14,947 nucleotides of DNA from Candidatus Omnitrophota bacterium (GCA_028718845.1 JAQULA010000020.1:1-14947); one strand, 5' to 3'. Numbered from the stretch's first letter, positions 1 through 6,889 are shown. A program made the numbers and translations. Notes: a model not told the origin generated them from the letters alone.

Positions 1-1
1 C

Positions 2-1387
2 ATTACCCCGCAAAAACAACCGGGGATGGACCAGCGCGAACAGGAACAAAGCGGCGCGTCCGGGGAGCAGATAAAAGCGTTGATGCAGCAGGTTGCCGAT
101 CTTAAGCTTAAAATCGAACGGCAGAAATTCGAGTATGAACAAATGCTGCAGCGGAATGAAGAACAGTACTCGGCAAAAGAAAAGGAACTGCTCGCTAAAG
201 CGCAACGCGACGGATCGGATACCGATAAGGAGAGAGAGAAGCAGCTCTCGGAAAAATACCGCCAATTCGACCGGGCCCTGCGTGAAAAAACCGAGGCTTA
301 TGAAAAACAGCTGGACGAGAACGACCGCGCGTTTAAAGCGTTTAAACAGGAAACTCAGGCTAAAGAAACCACCCTGCGTCAACTGATCGCTACTAAAGAA
401 ATCGAAGCCCAGCAAAAGCTTGAAAAAGAAAAGAAAGCGCTCAACGATGAATTGGCGGCGATAAAAACATCCGCGGAACAACTGCGGCTTTATATGATAA
501 AGCTCAAAGAGGAGTTGAAGGTTAAATCCGCCGTTGTTGAAGAAAAAGACGAACAGCTCGATTTGCTCAATAAAAAACTGGCGTTATATTCGGGGGAAGA
601 TATCCCGAATCAGCAGAAACTTGCCGGTATCGCCTCGCGCGACCTGGAGATTTCCCGGAAAGAAAATGCCCGGCTGCAGCAGGAACTGGACAATCTGAAC
701 GTATTATTATCCAAAGAAAAAGAGGGGTATGAAGCGGAACTTGCGCAGCAGAAGAAAATAATGGAAGAGTTACGGCGAAAATCGGCGGAGGACAGCGAGA
801 AAAGGCTGATTTCCCTGGAAGAAAAATACGAGAAGAAGATCTTTGCGTTAACGGAAGAGAAGGATGCAATAAGGCGTAATGCCGCTATGGAACGGGAAAA
901 AGCGCTGGCTTCCCAACAGCAGGAAATGAGCGCGCAGACCGGAAATGTTTCCCAGGAATGGGAGAAGAAAATAAAACTGATCGAAGCTAGGTATAGCAAG
1001 CAATTGCGCGCGCTGGAAGAGGAAAAAGAAAAAGCGGCGCGGGAATCGGAATCGAAATTACGGGAACTTTCCGATAAATTACGCGCTAAAGTCGCCGAGG
1101 ATGAGCAAATAAAGGTTAAGCTGGGGTCTTTTCGCAGTAATCAGGTCGGCCTGCTGGAAGAGATGCTGATCAGTAAAGCGACGCTGATGTTGAAATTGCC
1201 GCAGAATTTCCGCGGCGCGGAAAAGGAAAAAGCGCAGATTTATTTTGAACGGGCGATGACCGGGATCATTGCTAAGGATTATGCCCGGGCAAAAAGCGAT
1301 TTGGAACAGGTAATATCAATGGAGCCGGATAACCAGATAACGATCGATATTATGCAGAGCCTTGACTTTTTATTGAAGCGGATATAA
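2..1387 (+). CDS. Long coiled-coil protein with C-terminal TPR-like segment (5' end outside window)
   Basis: The reading frame is open from base 2, so the gene very probably begins upstream. The first ATG (26) has only GGGG directly against it and no spaced Shine-Dalgarno, making it a poor start. From the ATG at 26 there are 453 residues. Roughly residues 15-375 are charged, Glu/Lys/Gln-rich heptad sequence typical of a long coiled coil, without signal peptide or membrane segment in the visible part. Residues about 400-445 resemble one TPR unit (a helix with YFERAM, then DYARAKSDLEQVISMEPDN). No enzymatic motif is seen. It ends 44 nt before fliW, so it may be co-transcribed with fliW-csrA; a structural, cytoskeletal or motility-related role is only inferred from this. 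Coding is certain from length and overlap-free frame; function is unknown. Confidence 0.8.
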   Translation: MTPQKQPGMDQREQEQSGASGEQIKALMQQVADLKLKIERQKFEYEQMLQRNEEQYSAKEKELLAKAQRDGSDTDKEREKQLSEKYRQFDRALREKTEAYEKQLDENDRAFKAFKQETQAKETTLRQLIATKEIEAQQKLEKEKKALNDELAAIKTSAEQLRLYMIKLKEELKVKSAVVEEKDEQLDLLNKKLALYSGEDIPNQQKLAGIASRDLEISRKENARLQQELDNLNVLLSKEKEGYEAELAQQKKIMEELRRKSAEDSEKRLISLEEKYEKKIFALTEEKDAIRRNAAMEREKALASQQQEMSAQTGNVSQEWEKKIKLIEARYSKQLRALEEEKEKAARESESKLRELSDKLRAKVAEDEQIKVKLGSFRSNQVGLLEEMLISKATLMLKLPQNFRGAEKEKAQIYFERAMTGIIAKDYARAKSDLEQVISMEPDNQITIDIMQSLDFLLKRI

Positions 1388-1431
1388 CAGGGTGCATTGA
1401 TCGTTGCCACAGAGAGGAGGTAGGGGGATAC

Positions 1432-1908
1432 ATGAGAACTTCAGTAACGCCTATGGAGCAAACACCTTCACAAAAAGAAGCGGAGATACTGTTCCCGGAT
1501 GGGATCATCGGTTTTGGTGAACATAAGGAGTATACGATAGTTTCCGAGAAATCCAAAGAACCGTTTTTATGGTTACAGTCCAAACATAATGCCGATTTAT
1601 CGTTTATTGTTATCGATCCGAGAGAATTCAAACCGGATTATGTCCCGCAGATAAGCGAGGCCGATAAAACGGTGTTAAGGGTCAAGAGCGTCGATGAATG
1701 CCGTTGTTTCGCCATCGTCGCGGTCCCGGAAGATTCCGACCGGATCAGCGCAAATCTGTTGGCGCCGGTTTTTATCAACCGGAAAGAAAATATCGGGAAA
1801 CAGGTGATTCTGCAGGATCAGGATTATTCGGTACAGCATTTGATCATTGATGAAATGCTTAAACAGTTAGAGGAAAAAGATGCTAGTTCTTTCGCGCAAA
1901 CCAAATGA
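1432..1908 (+). CDS. fliW: Flagellar assembly factor FliW
   Basis: A protein of 158 residues, usual for FliW. The family signature near the N terminus is visible at residues 18-27 ([11 protein letters not shown]), followed by the typical beta-rich body and the [19 protein letters not shown] segment near residues 103-121. FliW is a cytoplasmic protein that binds flagellin and, when free, binds CsrA and blocks its repression of flagellin translation. The ATG at 1432 is preceded by GGAGG (1416-1420) and a further G-run at 1423-1427. Its last 29 nt overlap csrA, the classical fliW-csrA arrangement, so the partner switch is encoded as one translationally coupled unit. No promoter is evident in the 44-nt gap upstream, so transcription probably enters from the coiled-coil gene or from beyond the window. 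No flagellin gene is in the window. Confidence 0.92.
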   Translation: MRTSVTPMEQTPSQKEAEILFPDGIIGFGEHKEYTIVSEKSKEPFLWLQSKHNADLSFIVIDPREFKPDYVPQISEADKTVLRVKSVDECRCFAIVAVPEDSDRISANLLAPVFINRKENIGKQVILQDQDYSVQHLIIDEMLKQLEEKDASSFAQTK

Positions 1909-2122
1909 AAGCATCATCATCAGCGATAATATAGAAATAAAGATCGTTGAAGTTCGCGGCGAGCAGGTGAAGCTGGGAATTACCGCGCCGCGCGATATTT
2001 CCGTGCATAGAAAAGAAATCTACGAATCTATCCACGAGCAGAACAAGAACGCAGCGCAGACCAAGCACGCAAATCTTGACAAACTTTCAAATTTGTTTAA
2101 AAAGAAAAAAGATTCGGCGTAA
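1880..2122 (+). CDS. csrA: Carbon storage regulator / translational repressor CsrA
   Basis: An 80-residue protein starting [12 protein letters not shown], the invariant CsrA N terminus. Leu4 and Arg6 in strand 1 and the VHRKEI segment with Arg44, the RNA-contact residues known in the family, are present. CsrA is a homodimer that binds GGA in hairpin loops of leaders, usually blocking ribosome access. The C-terminal tail (about residues 55-80, ending in a Lys-rich KKKK stretch) is longer than in the 61-residue E. coli protein and close to the longer type that works with FliW. The Shine-Dalgarno AGAGG (1869-1873) lies inside fliW, 6 nt before the start, so translation is coupled to FliW. No strong T-run terminator follows; a perfect hairpin lies at 2160-2178. 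Confidence 0.95.
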   Translation: MLVLSRKPNESIIISDNIEIKIVEVRGEQVKLGITAPRDISVHRKEIYESIHEQNKNAAQTKHANLDKLSNLFKKKKDSA

Positions 2123-2159
2123 TTATTTAATCCCTCTGTATTCTTCGTAAGCACGTGCT

Positions 2160-2178
2160 TGCCGTTATAATAACGGCA
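2160..2178. repeat. Perfect 8-bp inverted repeat downstream of csrA
   Basis: TGCCGTTA (2160-2167), a 3-nt loop TAA and TAACGGCA (2171-2178) form a perfect stem 37 nt past the csrA stop. No T-run follows on either strand, so it is not a standard intrinsic terminator. It could stabilise the csrA 3' end or be a protein site. A second small stem, TCAGG-CTGT-CCTGA, lies at 2227-2240. The remainder of 2123-2303 shows no coding signal that I can support. Confidence 0.5.
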
Positions 2179-2303
2179 GGATACGCTGTCGGGTGCGGAT
2201 AGTACGCCGGGGCGATGATGACCGGTTCAGGCTGTCCTGAGCACTCCACTCCGCGGAAACTTTCCCGGGATACCGCTATATTAGGAAATCGACAAGGCCG
2301 GTT

Positions 2304-2540
2304 TTAGTTCAGAAAAATCTGAGTGATTTTTGATTTGATGATTTTCTTTTGGGTCTGATGATACAATGCACATGCCCGGATAATATCATTTTTGGTTACC
2401 CGGGAAGCCATGGAATTTTCGTATATGGTCAATTCAAGCGCTTTGTGATTGGACCGCTTCTTTTTGGCGACACAAAAATCCGGATGGTCGTGTTTTTCAA
2501 ACGGTTTTTTATGATTGGAATGGCAGTTGCTATCAGGCAT
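2304..2540 (-). CDS. Small Cys/His-rich basic protein of unknown function
   Basis: A 78-residue protein that I do not recognise. The first 23 residues are rich in possible metal ligands (Cys6, His7, His10, His17, His19, Cys23). The rest is basic and helix-prone, with Cys57 and His61 further on and a Lys-rich C terminus. No signal peptide or membrane segment is evident. Evidence that it is real comes from its upstream region: GGGAGGT (2551-2557 on the opposite strand), then a consensus sigma70-type promoter at 2591-2619 in the same orientation and a palindrome across the -10 box. It is convergent with csrA and divergent from the ABC operon. A small metal- or nucleic-acid-binding regulator is possible but not shown. 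No clear terminator follows it. Confidence 0.6.
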   Translation of the reverse strand: MPDSNCHSNHKKPFEKHDHPDFCVAKKKRSNHKALELTIYENSMASRVTKNDIIRACALYHQTQKKIIKSKITQIFLN

Positions 2541-2582
2541 CTCCGTATTTACCTCCCTGTAAATGTAAGATGACTCCGTTCA

Positions 2583-2600
2583 ATGCTATTAATTTAGCAT
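2583..2600. promoter_or_regulatory. Palindrome over the -10 box of the small minus-strand gene (operator candidate)
   Basis: ATGCTA (2583-2588) and TAGCAT (2595-2600) are perfect inverted 6-mers separated by TTAATT. The element covers the -10 hexamer (2591-2596) of the minus-strand promoter, the place where a dimeric repressor would block RNA polymerase. The symmetry is seen directly; a repressor is inferred. Confidence 0.45.
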
Positions 2601-2619
2601 GAAAAGTCTTTGATGTCAA
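2591..2619 (-). promoter_or_regulatory. Sigma70-type promoter for the small gene ending at 2304
   Basis: Reading the minus strand, TTGACA (2619-2614) is a perfect -35 box, followed by a 17-nt spacer and TAAATT (2596-2591) as -10. The expected start of transcription is near 2584, giving a leader of about 45 nt that holds the GGGAGGT ribosome site. The perfect -35 and ideal spacing make this convincing despite a 4/6 -10 box. Confidence 0.7.
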
Positions 2620-2860
2620 GTCGATTGTGGGTAAGGGGTAACGCCTCCTATGCAATAACAAAAGATTGAAGTCCGAGGGACGGGCCCTCCCGCTATAGAG
2701 AATGGGGGACAGGCGCTTCGCGACGAAGAAGCAATTAAAGATTTTGCTTTTAGCGAGCGAAAAGAGCGTTCGTCTATCGTCCTAGTGATCCCGTCGTATT
2801 TTGGCGGGAGAGCGATCGTCCTTCGGTTTTTACCGCTTGCGGACGGGCGCGGACAATCAT
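2620..2860. other. Non-coding, GC-rich stretch with many short inverted repeats
   Basis: The 2541-2896 gap holds the minus-strand promoter at one end, the ABC operon promoter at the other, and this unexplained block between. Visible stems are GAGGG-ACGGG-CCCTC (about 2675-2689), CTTCG-CGA-CGAAG (2716-2728), AAGCAA-N9-TTGCTT (2729-2749) nested inside GACGAA (2722-2727) and TTCGTC (2769-2774), and TCCCG-N11-CGGGA (about 2789-2809). No frame reads as protein. The nested GACGAA/AAGCAA stems resemble dispersed intergenic palindromes that several genomes carry in many copies. A non-coding RNA is the alternative; no matching internal promoter or terminator was found. Confidence 0.4.
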
Positions 2861-2888
2861 TTTACAATGCCGATATTTTTGGTATAAT
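2861..2888 (+). promoter_or_regulatory. Promoter of the ABC/TPR/SecY-like operon, giving a leaderless message
   Basis: TTTACA (2861-2866), a 16-nt spacer and a perfect TATAAT (2883-2888). Initiation 6-8 nt after the -10 box falls at about 2894-2897, and the ATG is at 2897. There is therefore no room for a Shine-Dalgarno, and none is seen before the ATG. The first gene is probably translated from a leaderless or near-leaderless transcript. Confidence 0.7.
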
Positions 2889-2896
2889 ACAAATAT

Positions 2897-3640
2897 ATGA
2901 AATCAGTGCTTCTTCTGGATAATGTTGGGGTCGTTTATAGGGGCGCAGCGCACAATAAAGAGGCTTTACGCGGCCTTTCACTGGAAATTTCCGGCGGGGA
3001 AATCTTCGGGTTTTTAGGCCCGAACGGCGCCGGAAAAACGACGACGATAAAAGCGATTCTTAACCTGCTTTTCCCGGACCAGGGACGGATTTTATTGTTT
3101 GGGGAGCCGAACGATAGCGTGCGGGCCCGCCGGCGACTGGGTTATATGCCGGAATTGGCGAACTATTACTGGTATTTAACTCCGCGGGAACTGCTGTTAA
3201 TGTATGCCGGTTTTTTCGGGATGCCGAAAAAAAGCGCATTGAAAAAGATCGAGGCTTTATGTGAACGCGTCGGTCTGGCCGCGGAAGCGGATGTGCTGAT
3301 GAAATTTTTTTCCAAAGGCATGATGCAGAAAGTCAGTCTGGCTCAGGCATTGATCAATGACCCGGATATCCTGGTGCTTGACGAGCCGACCAGCGGGCTT
3401 GATCCGATTGCCCGGATAAATGTGCGCGATATCATAAACGAGGTCAAGTCCCAGGGGAAAACCGTATTTTTCTCTTCGCACGAACTTTCCGAGGTTGAAT
3501 TGGTATGCGACCGGGTCGGCATACTCCATGAGGGCCGGCTTATTAAATCCGAAACCACGGCGGCGATTTTGCATGAAAAGGGGCAGCAGCGCAGCCTGGA
3601 GACCTATTTTACCGATCTAATCATGAAAAAAAATCCATGA
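2897..3640 (+). CDS. ABC transporter ATP-binding protein (ABC-2/NatA-like)
   Basis: A 247-residue cytoplasmic ATPase subunit. Walker A is GPNGAGKTTT (41-50), the Q-loop position reads GYMPE (82-86), so Glu replaces the usual Gln as in many ABC-2 exporters, the signature is the divergent FSKGMMQ (138-144), Walker B is DILVLDE (157-163) followed by the D-loop SGLDP, and the switch His is H195 in SSHE. This set fits ATPases paired with ABC-2 permeases, which drive export of lipids, polysaccharides, ions or drugs. It starts at an ATG with no ribosome site, just after a TATAAT box. Its last four bases overlap the permease start (ATGA), so the two are translationally coupled. The substrate is not readable from sequence. 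Confidence 0.92.
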   Translation: MKSVLLLDNVGVVYRGAAHNKEALRGLSLEISGGEIFGFLGPNGAGKTTTIKAILNLLFPDQGRILLFGEPNDSVRARRRLGYMPELANYYWYLTPRELLLMYAGFFGMPKKSALKKIEALCERVGLAAEADVLMKFFSKGMMQKVSLAQALINDPDILVLDEPTSGLDPIARINVRDIINEVKSQGKTVFFSSHELSEVELVCDRVGILHEGRLIKSETTAAILHEKGQQRSLETYFTDLIMKKNP

Positions 3641-4395
3641 AGACACCTTTATTGATAGCGGTCAATCTTACACGTGAATTATTCCGGAAGAAAGATTTGT
3701 ATGTGCTGGGTATTTTGCTGCTGGTATTGCTCGCATATGTGATCCAAACGGCGTTTTTCGGGGTAAAGGATATTTTCCGCTATGTCAAAGAGATCGGCCT
3801 GGGAATCGTATTTTTATTTTCCATAATTATCGCGGTGCCGTTTGCCGCCCGGTCTTTGCTCGAAGAGATCGCAACGAAAACGATATACCCGCTTCTGGCA
3901 AAGCCGGTTACGCGCTGGCAGGTCATCTTGGGGAAGTATCTGGGTTGTCTTTTTGTGTCCGGCAGCGCGTTCAGCCTGTTCTTTCTTCTGTTTGCGGCGG
4001 CCGATGTTTATAACCAGGGATTGACGGGATTAGCCCTTACCCTGCAGGTATACGGGGCGGGGATATTGATGCTGCTGGTATTGAATGCGATAACCCTGGC
4101 GTTATCGGTTTACTGTACATTTTCAACGACGGTAACCCTGTCGTACCTGATCTATTTTCTGATGACCTGGTTCGGCGGGAGCTTGCGTGATTTACTGGAT
4201 ACGATTCCGTCGGCCGGGTTGGCCATATACTATCTGCTGCCGCATTTTGAATTTTTTGATCTGCGGCATAGACTGGTCCATCTCTGGGAACCGGTTCCGG
4301 GATGGGTCATGCTTTTCCTGGCGTTTTACGCCGTAACTTATTCCTTGCTGGCGCTTATCGCCGCTTTTCTGGGATTTAGAAAAAGATGGTTATAA
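3637..4395 (+). CDS. ABC-2 family transporter permease
   Basis: A 252-residue integral membrane protein with about six hydrophobic segments (near residues 23-42, 50-72, 100-123, 135-160, 166-180 and 224-246). The stretch EEIATKTIYPLLAKPVTRWQ (about 76-95) between TM2 and TM3 is the hallmark of ABC-2 permeases of the NosY/NatB kind, where the amphipathic coupling helix follows a membrane-boundary Arg. It overlaps the ATPase gene by 4 nt and the following TPR gene by 10 nt, so all three should be made in fixed proportion. It presumably forms the exporter with the preceding ATPase as a 2+2 complex. The substrate is unknown. Confidence 0.88.
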   Translation: MKTPLLIAVNLTRELFRKKDLYVLGILLLVLLAYVIQTAFFGVKDIFRYVKEIGLGIVFLFSIIIAVPFAARSLLEEIATKTIYPLLAKPVTRWQVILGKYLGCLFVSGSAFSLFFLLFAAADVYNQGLTGLALTLQVYGAGILMLLVLNAITLALSVYCTFSTTVTLSYLIYFLMTWFGGSLRDLLDTIPSAGLAIYYLLPHFEFFDLRHRLVHLWEPVPGWVMLFLAFYAVTYSLLALIAAFLGFRKRWL

Positions 4396-5243
4396 CCCGT
4401 TGGTTGTATGTGTCTATCCTGTCGGCCGCCGTAATGCTGCTGGTGACGGCAATTCCTATCGATAGTTTTTTTTCCAGCGAGAACGCCTCCCGGTCGATTC
4501 AGCAGAGCGATGTGCTGTTTAAAATATTCGGACAGCTGCGCCATGATATCGGCGCGATTTTTTATATAAAAGCGGATGAATATTATCACGGCGGTACGGA
4601 GCATCCTTTTGGAGAAACCCACCATCTCGAAGATGATGCGTCTCTTTGCGGCGGTCCGGACGAGGCGGCGCATGAACCGGCCCGGGAGTCTCCGGCGGAG
4701 GCCGGAAAAAACGGGGGGTACGATCTGTTTACCCGGATTAACCGGTCAATCAGTTCGCATTCGGTAATTCATTTGAATAAGGATCAAAGCGCGGAACTTC
4801 TGCCGTGGTTTTATCTGGCGACGCTGTTTGATCCGCAAGCGGTTCAGGCGTACGTGGTGGGCGGGTTCTGGCTCGGGATGCAGATGGGAAAGCCGGAGGA
4901 AGGGATCGCCTTTTTACGTAAAGGTCTTCGCCATAACCCGGATGCCTGGGAGCTCTACGCGCAGGTGGGAGAATTGTATTTTATCGCTAAAAAGGATTAT
5001 GGGAAAGCTGCGCCGTATCTTCAGCGCGCTTTCTCGCTTATGAAGCAGTCTGAAGCGAGCGATTTTGACAAAAAACAGGTCCTGGTGTTTCTTGCCGCGG
5101 CGATGGAACATCTCGGTAATTTACGGGAAAGTTTAGCTTATTATGAGCAGTTGAGCGGTTTGTTTAACAATAATACTATTATCCTCGGAAAGATCAAAGC
5201 GCTGCGCAGTGTCCTGGAGGAGGAACCGCTGCATGCCCGATAA
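4386..5243 (+). CDS. Membrane-anchored TPR protein with His/acid-rich linker
   Basis: A 285-residue protein with one N-terminal hydrophobic segment (about 6-26), preceded by Arg5, most likely a signal anchor with the bulk outside the cytoplasm. Residues 66-110 form a low-complexity linker rich in His, Glu, Ala and Pro, with His at 68, 73, 79 and 80. From about residue 135 to 260 are TPR-like helical pairs (AEELLPWFYLATLFDP region, then KPEEGIAFLRKGLRHNPD, DYGKAAPYLQRAF and NLRESLAYYEQL). TPRs usually hold protein partners. The start overlaps the permease end by 10 nt and its own end overlaps the zinc-ribbon gene by 11 nt, so it is probably a partner of the transporter or of the SecY-like channel. 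The exact function is unknown. Confidence 0.8.
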   Translation: MVITRWLYVSILSAAVMLLVTAIPIDSFFSSENASRSIQQSDVLFKIFGQLRHDIGAIFYIKADEYYHGGTEHPFGETHHLEDDASLCGGPDEAAHEPARESPAEAGKNGGYDLFTRINRSISSHSVIHLNKDQSAELLPWFYLATLFDPQAVQAYVVGGFWLGMQMGKPEEGIAFLRKGLRHNPDAWELYAQVGELYFIAKKDYGKAAPYLQRAFSLMKQSEASDFDKKQVLVFLAAAMEHLGNLRESLAYYEQLSGLFNNNTIILGKIKALRSVLEEEPLHAR

Positions 5244-5433
5244 CCGTCAGTATGAGGATTTTTCCGCGACGGCATTATATTGCGGACGGTGCGGGCGTTC
5301 GATGCCGGTACGCGAGCGGCTTTTGCTGGTTTTGCCGGATGGGTATTTGTTTGAATACATCTGTTCCGGATGCGGCGCCGGCGCAGGTGAGAAAAAAGTG
5401 AAATTGCGTAACGAAGACCGGGGCTTGTTCTAA
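5233..5433 (+). CDS. Small zinc-ribbon protein
   Basis: Sixty-six residues with two CxxC knuckles, Cys17/Cys20 (CGRC) and Cys44/Cys47 (CSGC), separated by 23 residues, a spacing that fits a four-cysteine zinc ribbon. The ATG at 5233 is chosen because GGAGGAGG (5216-5223) lies 9 nt upstream; the frame is open to a GTG at 5209, which would lack a ribosome site. It overlaps the TPR gene by 11 nt and is 15 nt before the SecY-like gene. No membrane segment is present, so it should be cytoplasmic. A regulatory or docking role beside the membrane proteins is plausible but only inferred. Confidence 0.72.
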   Translation: MPDNRQYEDFSATALYCGRCGRSMPVRERLLLVLPDGYLFEYICSGCGAGAGEKKVKLRNEDRGLF

Positions 5434-5448
5434 ACAACGAGGAAAATA

Positions 5449-6885
5449 ATGACCAAAATAGTTTATAAGGATGAAAATTTGTGGATGCGGGTTTTGATCA
5501 CCCTGGCAATAGTGTTTTGCGCCCGGATGCTTTATTTCTTTCCGGTTCCGGGAGTGGACCTGAAAGCGTTGTTCGGGTTGTATCAACGGCATATCCATAC
5601 CCAGGGGGGAGGCTGGTTGGATTTGATCCAATTGCTGCATGTGGGGCGGCTGCGCAATATTTCGATCTGCGCATTGGGAATTATGCCGTTTATCAATGCC
5701 TGTATTATCGTTCAGATCATCGGTTTTCTCGTTCCGGGGGTCAATCGGGTTTTCTTTCATGAAAGAAACGGCCGGCAGCAAATGATGTTTATGACCCTGG
5801 CGGTAACGATAATCATAGGCGCGATGCACGCCTACGGGAGCAGTCTTGACCTGGAATTGATGGACAAATTCCCCCGCTTCCAGATTTTATATTTTACCGG
5901 GATACCTTTTCGGATCGCCGCGGTATGCTCGATGATCGCGGCGGTATTGCTGTTGGTGGTATTGGCGGAGGCGATCAATCAATTCGGCATCGGCAACGGT
6001 GTGGGCGTGTTGTTTATCTCGGAAGCGCTGATGCGGTTATTTTTTGCCGTTGATCAGGTTACCGTATTTTATGAACGCAATCTTGTTCAGATCCAGCAGC
6101 TTATGCTGGTTATCGGGGTTCTTTTCGCGTTTGTTTATTTTGCCCGGTTTGTAACCCGATTCCGCGAGGAGATAAAATTCAGCACTCCGGAAAATGAAAT
6201 ATTTTTTATTTCGGTCAAACCGTTTTGGACCGGGGTTTGGCCGTTGATCCTGGCCGAGATCGCGTTTTCTTTTACCACCGTCAGTTTAAATCTGGTCTCT
6301 TTTGCGGCGGTCTGCCTTACGGTTATATTTTTCAGTTTGCTGTACGTGAAAATCATCTACCAGCCTCGCCGGTTTTACGAATTGCTCTTGTCGCATCATT
6401 GCCGCGTGTGCGAACCGCAGGAGAAAAGCATTGAGGATCATCTGAATCAGGCGGTGGTCAGGGGGGTGGTCTTAAGTTCGATGCTGTTTATTACCATGTA
6501 TTATGTTCCGGTATTGCTGCCGTTGCTGTCCAATGTATCGTTTATGAGCGCGGGGATATTCGGGGCCTTCGGCATTATTTTGCCCATCGGTCTGTATTAC
6601 GATATTGCCCGGCAGGTGAAATTTTATAAGAAATTGTCCATTCTTCCGGTTAAAAAGTGGCGACTGCTGAATATCGCCCAGGAGGAAGCGGAAGCCGAGG
6701 TCAAAAAGGCCTGCCTGCGCGGGCACGGGATCCTTACCGAAATCCGGCCGTCACATTTCAGCTGGGGGCTGCCCGTACGCACGGTTGCCAGCGGCTACGC
6801 ATTGTATGTTCCGATAGATAATATTACCGAAGCGATCCATATTCTTGAGGAATTGCGGACAACCTGGCGGGAAAAGGCGCTGTAA
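5449..6885 (+). CDS. Divergent SecY-family translocase channel with C-terminal DUF2007-like domain
   Basis: A 478-residue polytopic membrane protein. SecY-like landmarks are RxLYFFPVPGVD in TM1/periplasmic loop (26-37), RNISICALGIMPFINACIIVQ in the TM2b region (69-89), the ERNGR loop (105-109) and INQFGIGNGVGVLF of TM5 (176-189). The protein does not look like housekeeping SecY: the QYAKR motif expected in the TM6-TM7 cytosolic loop is replaced by FREEIKFSTPENE (238-250), and the FIPGIRPG motif of the TM8-TM9 loop is replaced by HHCRVCEPQEKS (316-327). After the last TM (about 368-388) a soluble tail (about 408-470) follows, resembling the DUF2007 fold. The ribosome site GAGG (5439-5442) is 6 nt upstream. 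Being last in an ABC/TPR/zinc-ribbon operon, away from ribosomal protein genes, it is inferred to be a specialised export or assembly channel. Confidence 0.82.
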   Translation: MTKIVYKDENLWMRVLITLAIVFCARMLYFFPVPGVDLKALFGLYQRHIHTQGGGWLDLIQLLHVGRLRNISICALGIMPFINACIIVQIIGFLVPGVNRVFFHERNGRQQMMFMTLAVTIIIGAMHAYGSSLDLELMDKFPRFQILYFTGIPFRIAAVCSMIAAVLLLVVLAEAINQFGIGNGVGVLFISEALMRLFFAVDQVTVFYERNLVQIQQLMLVIGVLFAFVYFARFVTRFREEIKFSTPENEIFFISVKPFWTGVWPLILAEIAFSFTTVSLNLVSFAAVCLTVIFFSLLYVKIIYQPRRFYELLLSHHCRVCEPQEKSIEDHLNQAVVRGVVLSSMLFITMYYVPVLLPLLSNVSFMSAGIFGAFGIILPIGLYYDIARQVKFYKKLSILPVKKWRLLNIAQEEAEAEVKKACLRGHGILTEIRPSHFSWGLPVRTVASGYALYVPIDNITEAIHILEELRTTWREKAL

Positions 6886-6889
6886 CCGC

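Noticed and set aside
567..999. Minus-strand open frames opposite the coiled-coil gene
   Set aside because: They have Ser/Pro- and Cys-rich composition expected from reading antisense to charged coiled-coil codons, without ribosome sites or domains.
2160..2178. Intrinsic terminator for csrA
   Set aside because: The hairpin is perfect, but no T-run follows it on either strand.
2541..2896. Known structured RNA (6S, SRP RNA, tmRNA, RNase P, tRNA or c-di-GMP riboswitch)
   Set aside because: None of the conserved core sequences I know for these RNAs is present, and no CCA-ending acceptor or T-loop consensus is seen.
5209..5232. GTG start for the zinc-ribbon protein
   Set aside because: It has no ribosome site, while the ATG at 5233 has GGAGGAGG 9 nt upstream.
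5449..6885. Housekeeping secY assignment
   Set aside because: The expected QYAKR and FIPGIRPG loop motifs are not found, the C terminus is extended and the neighbours are not ribosomal protein genes, so the gene symbol secY is withheld.
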